A stretch of DNA of 7,467 bases from Alphaproteobacteria bacterium (lineage in GTDB: Bacteria; Pseudomonadota; Alphaproteobacteria; Rhodobacterales; Rhodobacteraceae). The stretch covers positions 1 to 7,467 of the forward strand of contig RFIR01000223.1 of the NCBI GenBank assembly GCA_003695135.1, given 5' to 3'. This document shows, piece after piece, positions 1 through 4,641 of the stretch (positions are counted from its first letter, which is position 1; the number at the start of each line of letters is the position of its first letter). The notes beneath the pieces were generated by a model. It saw only the letters and a program-made list of their open reading frames with translations, searched no databases and had not been told where the DNA came from. The translations under genes and the position numbers were made by a program.

Positions 1-291
1 CACCTCTCCCGCCCCTCGACACCCCCGGTTTCGAAAGCTTCTGGCATTCTCGCCAGACGGGTCGGTCGAAGGGGCGGCTGGCATTACGCGGCGCCACCGG
101 CGCCACGGTCGCGTCTCACCCTCGGGCGTGCGCTGCATTTCGACGTGGTGCAGATCGGTCGGGACACGCTCTTGACGGCCGGTCCGACCCGGAAAACAGG
201 AGTGGCGATGACCGGCGCCTGCCGGTCTTCCCGGCAAAACCCCGCCCGGCTGCAATTTGCCCTGCCGTCGATCGGCCGGGCACCCGCGGGG

Positions 292-320
292 CCCCGCAGG
301 CGGCAATGCCGCATGCGGGG
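292..320. other. Long GC-rich hairpin downstream of ndk
   Basis: CCCCGCA (292-298) is complementary to TGCGGGG (314-320), and inside it GCGGCA (300-305) is complementary to TGCCGC (307-312). Only a G/A mismatch separates the two stems, so about 11-13 pairs can form. There is no T tract on either side. It could help stop or protect the 3' end of the ndk transcript, or be a dispersed intergenic palindrome. The sequence alone does not say which. Confidence 0.45.
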
Positions 321-331
321 AGAATTGGCGT

Positions 332-350
332 GGCGGCGTTAGCCGCCGCC
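332..350 (-). terminator. Candidate ndk terminator hairpin
   Basis: A perfect 7-bp stem, GGCGGCG (332-338) with CGCCGCC (344-350), closes a 5-nt loop. It begins about 20 nt past the ndk stop codon on the minus strand, the expected place for a 3'-end hairpin. A T-rich tail is missing, so it is not a textbook intrinsic terminator. Together with the hairpin at 292-320 it may act as a tandem 3' structure. Confidence 0.35.
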
Positions 351-370
351 GATGGGTAGCGTCTGCGGCC

Positions 371-793
371 TCAGCCGACAATCTCGCATTGCGAGAAGAA
401 GAAGCCGATCTCGGTCTTCGCCGTGTCCGGCCCGTCGGAGCCATGCACCGAATTCTCGCCGATCGACAGCGCGAAGGACTTGCGGATGGTGCCCTCGGCG
501 GCATCGGCGGGGTTGGTCGCGCCCATGATCTCGCGGTTGCGGGCGATGGCATCCTCGCCTTCCAGCACCTGCACCACCACCGGCTCGGCCGACATCTGTT
601 CCACAAGTTCCTGATAGAACGGGCGTTCCTTGTGCACGGCATAGAAGGCGCCGGCCTGGGCCGGGGTCATGTGGATGCGCTTCTGGGCCACCACGCGCAG
701 CCCGCCCTCCTCCAGCATCGCCACGATCCGGCCGGTGAGGTTGCGGCGGGTGGCATCGGGCTTGATGATGGACAGGGTGCGTTCGATCGCCAT
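371..793 (-). CDS. ndk: Nucleoside diphosphate kinase (Ndk)
   Basis: This 140-residue protein moves the gamma-phosphate from ATP to nucleoside diphosphates through a phosphohistidine intermediate, keeping cytosolic NTP and dNTP pools balanced. The sequence shows the family N-terminus MAIERTLSIIKPDATRRN, with Lys11 of the IKPDA motif, and the active-site block NSVHGSDG with the catalytic histidine at position 117. It ends in the usual hydrophobic, Glu-containing tail (FFFSQCEIVG). The length matches the bacterial family (about 140 residues). The ATG at 793 was chosen because homology begins there and GAGGAA (800-805) lies 6 nt upstream. The frame stays open to 1015, but that extension is Arg/Pro-rich and unlike Ndk. 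The gene is divergent from yheS, followed by hairpins on its 3' side, and appears to be a single-gene transcript. Confidence 0.98.
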   Translation of the reverse strand: MAIERTLSIIKPDATRRNLTGRIVAMLEEGGLRVVAQKRIHMTPAQAGAFYAVHKERPFYQELVEQMSAEPVVVQVLEGEDAIARNREIMGATNPADAAEGTIRKSFALSIGENSVHGSDGPDTAKTEIGFFFSQCEIVG

Positions 794-827
794 GGTGAAT
801 TCCTCGTCTCCGATTGCTCCGGGCGCT

Positions 828-856
828 CCCCTAGCATGGGGGTGCGGGCCGGCCAA
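828..856 (-). promoter_or_regulatory. Candidate ndk promoter
   Basis: Read on the minus strand, TTGGCCG (850-856) is followed after 14 nt by GCTAGGGG (828-835). This partly fits the Caulobacter-type housekeeping pattern TTGACGS, N11-14, GCTANAWC: the GCTA core and the TTG are present, the rest is imperfect. A start near 821 would give a leader of about 28 nt before the ATG at 793, with the ribosome binding site inside it. The -10 overlaps a small CCCC/GGGG inverted repeat (828-841). This is a pattern match only. Confidence 0.35.
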
Positions 857-967
857 GGCCCCGCGGCAGTGGCGCGGCGCCGCGGGCTGCACAGTTGGTC
901 GCAACGACATGCGCCAGTCCCGTGCCCAGCCCCGAACACCGGGAGGAACGCCGCCGCCACACGCCTC

Positions 968-1010
968 GCCCGGCGCAGCCGGGCGGCGCCTGACCCTCCC
1001 CCCGGGAGGG
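968..1010. repeat. Two adjacent perfect hairpins
   Basis: GCCCGGC/GCCGGGC (968-974 with 978-984) and CCCTCCC/GGGAGGG (994-1000 with 1004-1010) are each perfect 7-bp inverted repeats around a 3-nt spacer, 9 nt apart. The two do not share sequence. They lie between the divergent genes ndk and yheS, about 170 bp from either start codon or more, and have no T tract. They may insulate the two promoters or act as binding sites; no function can be read from them. Confidence 0.45.
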
Positions 1011-1182
1011 CGCATATTCCCGCGTTGTCAACAGCTTGAATGTCGGGTCTGGTTTCGCGGTTACCGCCCAGCCCCGGTCTGGTTTGCGCCCACCCAGGGT
1101 CGGGCGCCACCCTGTCCGATACGCTACATTCGTCGATCACGGGGCTCGAAATGGGAGAGACAATCGACTAGATCACGCCCCC

Positions 1183-3072
1183 ATGCTGAGGATCGCGAAT
1201 CTGGGTTACAGGATCGAGGGACGGCCGCTCTTCGAAGGCGCGAGCGTCACCGTGCCCGCCGGGCACAAGACCGGCGTGGTCGGGCGCAACGGCACCGGCA
1301 AGACCACGCTCTTCCGGCTGATCCTCGGCGAACTTTCTCCGGACGAGGGCGAGATCACCCTGCCGCGCGGCGCCCGTATCGGCGCGGTGCGGCAGGAGGT
1401 GGAGGCAAGCCGCACCAGCCTCATCGACACCGTGCTTGCCGCCGATGACGAACGCGCCGCGCTCATGGCTGAGGCCGAAACCGCCACCGATCCTGCCCGC
1501 ATCGCCGAGATCCAGACCCGGCTGGCCGATATCGAGGCGCATTCGGCCGAGGCGCGCGCCGCATCGGTGCTCTCCGGCCTCGGCTTCCCGCCCGCCGATC
1601 AGGCGAAGCCTTGCGCGGAATTCTCCGGGGGCTGGCGCATGCGTGTGGCGCTCGCTGGCGTGCTGTTTGCCCGGCCCGACTACCTTCTGCTCGACGAGCC
1701 CACCAACTATCTCGATCTGGAAGGCACGATCTGGCTGGAAAGCTACATCGCCCGCTATCCCCATACCGCGCTGATCATCAGCCACGATCGCGGCCTGCTC
1801 AACCGCGCCGTGCGCTCGATCCTGCATCTGTCCGGCCGCAGGCTGACCCTTTATGGCGGCAATTACGATGTGTTCGCACGCGAGCGGCAGGCGCGGCTGG
1901 AACAGGACCGGGCGCTGGCGCGCAAGCAGGAAGCCCAGCGCGCCCATATCCAGTCCTTCGTCGACCGCTTCCGTTACAAGGCCTCCAAGGCCCGCCAGGC
2001 CCAGTCGCGGCTGAAGATGCTGGAGCGGCTGCAGCCGATCGCCGGGGTGAGCGAGGCGGCCATTGCCGGGTTCCACTTTCCACGGCCCAAACCGGCCGCA
2101 CCACCGCTTCTGAGCCTCGATGGCGTGGCGGTGGGCTATGACGGGTGCCGCGTGCTGTCGCATCTCTCGCTGCGTATCGATCAGGACGACCGCATCGCGC
2201 TTCTGGGCGCCAATGGTCAGGGCAAGTCGACGCTGGCCAAGCTGATTGCCGGCAGGCTGGCGCCGATGGCGGGGCAGGCGACGCGCGCGCGCGGGCTCAA
2301 GGTGGGCTATTTCGCCCAGCACCAGCTCGAGGAGCTTCGCGCCGGTGAATCGCCCCTGCAGCATCTGACCGTCCGCCGGCCGGAGGCGCCCCCCGCCCGG
2401 CTGCGCGCCACCCTCGCCGCCGGCGGCATCGGGGCCGAGATCGCCGACAATCCCGTCGCGCGGCTGTCGGGCGGGCAGAAGGCGCGGCTGGCGCTCTTGC
2501 TGGCGACGCTGGAGGCACCGCATATCCTGGTGCTCGACGAGCCGACCAACCATCTCGACATCGAAAGCCGCGAGGCGCTGGTCCATGCGCTGGCCGAATA
2601 TGAGGGCGCCATCGTGCTCATCAGCCACGATCCCTGGCTGGTCGAGGCGGTGGCCGATCGGCTGTGGCTGGTGCGCGACGGTCGGGTACGCCCGTTCGAT
2701 GGCGATGTGGAGGATTACCGGGCGATGCTGCTGGCCGAACGGGGCGAGGCCCGTCCGGCTGCGCCCCGCGCCGAACGGGCACGGCGCCCGCCCCGGCCGA
2801 CCGACCTTTCCCGGCTGCGCAGCGAGGTGCGCAGCTGCGAGGCGCGCATTGCCAGGATCGAGGAGATGCGCGACCGGATCGACGGCATCCTCGCCGATCC
2901 CGCGCTCTATGCCCAACAGCCCCCCGAGAAAATCGCCGAACTCAACCGCAAGCGCCAAGAGATTCTCGCCGGGCTGGAGCGGGCCGAAACCCTGTGGCTC
3001 GAGGCCGAGGAACGGCTGAGCGCGGCGTCCGGGCAAACCGGGGCCGGCCGGCAGGAGACCGGGGGACGATGA
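1183..3072 (+). CDS. yheS: ABC-F family ATPase, YheS type
   Basis: This 629-residue soluble protein has two ABC ATPase domains and no membrane segment, the ABC-F plan; members bind the ribosomal E site and act on stalled or resistant translation. Domain 1 has Walker A GRNGTGKTT (34-42), signature SGG (148-150), Walker B LLLDEPTN (168-175) and His201. The interdomain linker (about 235-300) carries RFRYKASKARQAQSRLKMLERL-like residues, typical of the tRNA-interaction motif. Domain 2 has GANGQGKST (342-350), LSGGQ (428-432), LVLDEPTN (449-456) and His482. A charged C-terminal segment (about 540-617) looks like a coiled coil. Length, linker and phrases such as YFAQHQLEELRA and FDGDVEDY match E. 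coli YheS as I remember it. ATG 1183 aligns with the YheS start; an in-frame TTG at 1036 only adds unrelated residues. No good ribosome binding site precedes it: the nearest purine run (1153-1160) is 22 nt away. The Usp gene follows after 72 nt. Confidence 0.93.
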   Translation: MLRIANLGYRIEGRPLFEGASVTVPAGHKTGVVGRNGTGKTTLFRLILGELSPDEGEITLPRGARIGAVRQEVEASRTSLIDTVLAADDERAALMAEAETATDPARIAEIQTRLADIEAHSAEARAASVLSGLGFPPADQAKPCAEFSGGWRMRVALAGVLFARPDYLLLDEPTNYLDLEGTIWLESYIARYPHTALIISHDRGLLNRAVRSILHLSGRRLTLYGGNYDVFARERQARLEQDRALARKQEAQRAHIQSFVDRFRYKASKARQAQSRLKMLERLQPIAGVSEAAIAGFHFPRPKPAAPPLLSLDGVAVGYDGCRVLSHLSLRIDQDDRIALLGANGQGKSTLAKLIAGRLAPMAGQATRARGLKVGYFAQHQLEELRAGESPLQHLTVRRPEAPPARLRATLAAGGIGAEIADNPVARLSGGQKARLALLLATLEAPHILVLDEPTNHLDIESREALVHALAEYEGAIVLISHDPWLVEAVADRLWLVRDGRVRPFDGDVEDYRAMLLAERGEARPAAPRAERARRPPRPTDLSRLRSEVRSCEARIARIEEMRDRIDGILADPALYAQQPPEKIAELNRKRQEILAGLERAETLWLEAEERLSAASGQTGAGRQETGGR

Positions 3073-3082
3073 CATGGATCAA

Positions 3083-3096
3083 GGCAGGCGCCTGCC
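3083..3096. promoter_or_regulatory. 14-bp perfect palindrome upstream of the Usp gene
   Basis: GGCAGGCGCCTGCC is its own reverse complement. It lies 10 nt after the yheS stop and 48 nt before the Usp start codon. A weak -10-like TATTGT (3110-3115) would place the palindrome over the -35 position, so an operator is possible. It could equally be a short hairpin in the yheS-usp transcript. There is no T tract. Confidence 0.3.
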
Positions 3097-3144
3097 GGAC
3101 CCGCCAGAATATTGTGAACGATCCCTGAAGGAAGGAAGCCGAAC

Positions 3145-3966
3145 ATGCCCATCAAGAACATCCTGGTCTCCTACAATGCCACCGAGGCGGCCAGTTCGGC
3201 CCTGAAGCTGGGGCTGCTGATGGCGCAGAAATACGATGCCCATCTGACGGGCGTTCTCAGCTATGGCCCGCAGGAGATCATCTCGTCGTACGCGGGATAT
3301 CTTCCGGCCGGCGTGGCCGAGCAGCTGGCCGAGGCCGACCGCGCCCGGCGCGACGAGATCGAGAAGACGTTCCTCGCCACCACTGCGGATCTGCCGCAGG
3401 AACGTCGCCATTTCAAGGACGTGTTCAGCTCGGCCGATGAGGGGCTGATGGAGATCTCGCGCTGCTTCGATCTGGTGGTGATGGGAACTCCCGACAGCCG
3501 CAGCGACATTCCGCATATGGAGCCGCATCCCGACATCGTCGCACGCCATTCCGGCCGGCCGATTCTCGTGGTCCCCAAGGGCTATGAGGTCGAGCGGCTG
3601 AACGAAAAGGCGGTGGTGGCCTGGGATGGCGGGCGGGCGGCCGCGCGGGCGGTGGCCGATGCGATGCACATGCTGGAGACCAAGGACGAGGTCACCCTGC
3701 TGACCGTTGGCGACCCGTCCGACACCACGATCCTGCGCGACATCACCACCCATCTCAACCGGCACGGGGTCAAGACGGTGCCGCGCATCAAGCCGCGCGA
3801 CGGCCACCGGGTCGCCTCGGTGATCCTCGATACCTGTGCGGAGACTGGCGCGGGACTGCTGATCATGGGCGCCTATGAGCACTCCAAATTCGCCGAGGAT
3901 CTGTTCGGTGGGGTGACCAACACCGTGCTGGAGGGCTCGCATATCCCGGTACTGATGAGCCACTGA
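3145..3966 (+). CDS. Universal stress protein with two Usp domains
   Basis: This 273-residue cytosolic protein has two universal stress domains in tandem. Domain 1 (about 1-145) starts with KNILVSYNATEAASSALKLG and ends in GRPILVVP; domain 2 (about 155-273) starts with KAVVAWDGGRAAARAV and ends in SHIPVLMSH. Usp proteins help cells survive starvation, oxidative or respiratory stress; many bind ATP, but the exact job of this one is unknown. The nucleotide-loop motif G-X2-G-X9-G-S/T appears in domain 2 as G242-AY-E245 followed by G255-G256: the second glycine is Glu, so ATP binding may be weak. Domain 1 lacks the motif. The ATG at 3145 has a strong AAGGAAGG-type ribosome binding site (3128-3138). 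The gene lies 72 nt after yheS on the same strand, so co-transcription is likely. It faces uvrD across a long convergent gap. The family call is firm; a specific gene name is not justified. Confidence 0.95.
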   Translation: MPIKNILVSYNATEAASSALKLGLLMAQKYDAHLTGVLSYGPQEIISSYAGYLPAGVAEQLAEADRARRDEIEKTFLATTADLPQERRHFKDVFSSADEGLMEISRCFDLVVMGTPDSRSDIPHMEPHPDIVARHSGRPILVVPKGYEVERLNEKAVVAWDGGRAAARAVADAMHMLETKDEVTLLTVGDPSDTTILRDITTHLNRHGVKTVPRIKPRDGHRVASVILDTCAETGAGLLIMGAYEHSKFAEDLFGGVTNTVLEGSHIPVLMSH

Positions 3967-3983
3967 GGGGCCTGCGCGGCCCT
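3967..3983 (+). terminator. Weak candidate terminator hairpin after the Usp gene
   Basis: GGGGCC (3967-3972) can pair with GGCCCT (3978-3983), five Watson-Crick pairs plus one G-T, around a 5-nt loop. It begins directly at the stop codon. No run of T follows, so intrinsic termination is uncertain. Confidence 0.25.
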
Positions 3984-4262
3984 CTGGCGCCCCGCGAATG
4001 GCGAGAGCGTAGTCGGACGATCCGCCCCTTCAACCGGCTCCTCTGGCGGGATTGCCCGAACCGGCCGGAACCGGGAGCGTGGAGGTGCACGGAAGGCGAG
4101 GGTGGCCGGGATCGTCCGGCCGGGTCGGGGCGGATCTGCACCGCACGGGGAGAGGGCGTAACGGTCATCCATCGCGGCAGACAGCGCCAGACCCGGTTCC
4201 TGCGCGTGGGCGCTGCGAAATACGGCGCCACAAGCACTGTTCTTTGTTTCACTATTGATTGA

Positions 4263-4280
4263 AAGAGACCCCTGTAAAAC
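4263..4280 (+). repeat. Repeat copy A (right half conserved)
   Basis: AAGAGACCCCTGTAAAAC matches 4353-4370 at 17 of 18 positions, exactly 90 bp apart. Its left flank matches the other copies only in part (ATTGATT against AATAATT). CCTGT/ACAGG (4271-4275 with 4279-4283) makes this copy a small hairpin. Confidence 0.6.
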
Positions 4281-4335
4281 AGGATGTAGGCGGATGCCCG
4301 GAATGCACAAGGTCTTGCAGGAATCATGATCGCAC

Positions 4336-4372
4336 GTGCGTAAAATAATTATAAGAGACCCCTGCAAAACTC
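4336..4372 (+). repeat. Repeat copy B (complete 37-bp form)
   Basis: This 37-bp copy joins an AT-rich half (GCGTAAAATAATTA, 4338-4351) to the AGAGACCCCTGCAAAACTC half (4354-4372). It matches the reverse complement of 4534-4570 at 30 of 37 positions, and six of the seven differences are transitions. Two perfect palindromes lie next to or overlap its left edge: ATCATGAT (4323-4330) and CGCACGTGCG (4331-4340). Confidence 0.7.
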
Positions 4373-4428
4373 CAGCGCGACGGGGCATCCGAACCGAGAG
4401 GCGTTTCCTGCCAACCTGTACTGCGCGC

Positions 4429-4442
4429 GCGTAAAGTAATTA
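4429..4442 (+). repeat. Repeat copy D (left half conserved)
   Basis: GCGTAAAGTAATTA matches 4338-4351 at 13 of 14 positions, 91 bp apart; similarity continues weakly leftward through GCGCGCGC against GCACGTGC. To its right the AGAGACCCC half has decayed into an AT-rich stretch (4443-4470). Confidence 0.5.
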
Positions 4443-4483
4443 GAAAATAATTCCCCAATCAATATTTAAAAATCAACGTGACC

Positions 4484-4505
4484 GGCGCCACAATTTCGTG
4501 GCGCC
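4484..4505. other. Perfect 8-bp inverted repeat
   Basis: GGCGCCAC (4484-4491) and GTGGCGCC (4498-4505) enclose the 6-nt loop AATTTC. On the minus strand, five T (4467-4471) follow after 12 nt, so it could be a late terminator for uvrD, whose stop is 136 nt upstream. The spacing to the T run is long for that, and it could instead be a binding site. Confidence 0.4.
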
Positions 4506-4533
4506 CGCGCGGAACGCTCGGGTCTGGCAGGTT

Positions 4534-4570
4534 GAGTTTTGCAGGGCTCTCTCATGATTGTTTTGCGTGC
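4534..4570 (-). repeat. Repeat copy C (inverted, complete 37-bp form)
   Basis: The reverse complement of this stretch matches copy B (4336-4372) at 30 of 37 positions, including 17 of 18 across the GAGACCCCTGCAAAACTC core. It is the only inverted copy in the cluster. Confidence 0.7.
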
Positions 4571-4641
4571 CCGCGATCCTGATCGGCCGGGCGAGATCAG
4601 CGTTGCTGGCATCCGATCATGTCGGCTCTTCGCAGCCGCCT

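Larger units (their letters stand above)
1..370. other. Stretch without a convincing gene, downstream of ndk
   Basis: No reading frame here resembles a known protein. Two weak possibilities exist. On the plus strand, an ATG at 208 follows an AGGAG ribosome-binding-like motif (198-202, 5-nt spacing) and opens a 44-codon Arg-rich frame to a TAG at 340-342, but this frame runs straight through strong hairpins. On the minus strand, an ATG at 84-82 overlaps the stop of an upstream 76-codon frame (TAATG) and stays open to the left edge for 28 codons, but about a third of its third positions are A or T, unlike the real genes here. Visible structure includes a 6-bp inverted repeat (40-45 with 52-57), an inverted repeat ACCGGC/GCCGGT at 211-226, a 12-bp palindrome GCGGGGCCCCGC at 286-297, and the two hairpins listed separately. 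Confidence 0.5.
794..1182. other. Divergent intergenic region between ndk and yheS
   Basis: No coding frame here looks real; the open frames are GC-driven and Arg/Pro/Gly-rich. The region should hold promoters for both neighbours. It contains the candidate ndk promoter (828-856), a 12-bp palindrome CGCGGCGCCGCG at 873-884, and two adjacent hairpins (968-984 and 994-1010). Toward yheS, GCTACATT at 1123-1130 resembles the -10 element GCTANAWC described for alphaproteobacterial housekeeping promoters, but no good -35 lies in front of it. A six-codon frame (ATG 1151 to TAG 1169-1171) ends 11 nt before the yheS start. Confidence 0.5.
4355..4551. mobile_element. Possible MITE-like remnant with 18-bp terminal inverted repeats
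   Basis: GAGACCCCTGCAAAACTC (4355-4372) and GAGTTTTGCAGGGCTCTC (4534-4551) are inverted repeats differing at one position of 18, bounding 197 bp without a transposase. Short non-coding elements with such ends are usual for miniature inverted-repeat transposable elements. The G-A-G-A start and TGCAAAA core also remind me of some insertion-sequence ends, but this is recall, not a search. Against the idea, similarity continues outside the 18 bp to 37 bp, no clear target duplication is visible, and a direct copy lies outside the element (4263-4280). Confidence 0.3.
3967..4641. other. Convergent 675-bp intergenic region with structured DNA and repeats
   Basis: No frame here resembles a known protein. 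The left part (to about 4230) is GC-rich and contains an inverted repeat GGCCGG/CCGGCC (4104-4109 with 4116-4121), itself enclosed by GGTGCA (4084-4089) and TGCACC (4137-4142). The right part (about 4235-4570) is distinctly AT-richer and carries the repeat cluster listed separately. CGGCGCCACAA occurs twice (4223-4233 and 4483-4493), roughly bracketing the direct repeats. Near the uvrD stop, CGGCT/AGCCG (4623-4627 with 4634-4638) is a weak hairpin with no T tract. This is unusually long for a gap between two convergent genes, and fits remains of inserted DNA. Confidence 0.6.

Noticed and set aside
208..342. 44-codon frame with an AGGAG motif in front
   Set aside because: The frame is Arg-rich, has no recognisable features and passes through the ndk-side hairpins; the AGGAG match may be chance. 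Kept only as a note in the 1-370 entry.
794..1015. N-terminal extension of ndk to 1015
   Set aside because: Ndk proteins start at the MAIERTLSIIKPDA block; the ATG at 793 has a good ribosome binding site.
1036..1182. N-terminal extension of yheS from an in-frame TTG at 1036
   Set aside because: The added 49 residues lie outside the ABC-F fold; the ATG at 1183 matches the family start.
1168..3075. 635-codon minus-strand frame opposite yheS
   Set aside because: Antisense shadow with no recognisable domain; the plus strand encodes a complete ABC-F protein.
3112..3125. FNR-like site (TTG...ATC) upstream of the Usp gene
   Set aside because: Only 6 of the 10 conserved positions of TTGAT-N4-ATCAA match, too weak in a sequence this size.
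3079..3963. 294-codon minus-strand frame opposite the Usp gene
   Set aside because: Antisense shadow; the plus-strand protein is a clear Usp with a strong ribosome binding site.
4058..4071. GAAC...GAAC that looks like a second SOS box
   Set aside because: The spacing is 6 nt instead of 7, and it lies between convergent gene ends, far from any start.
4223..4493. 11-bp direct repeat CGGCGCCACAA as a target-site duplication
   Set aside because: GGCGCCAC recurs elsewhere in this GC-rich window (for example near 90-106), the right copy is part of a hairpin, and copy C of the repeat falls outside the bracket.
4242..4572. CRISPR array
   Set aside because: The repeats are too few, diverged, differently truncated and include an inverted copy; spacers are not of uniform CRISPR size and no cas gene is present.
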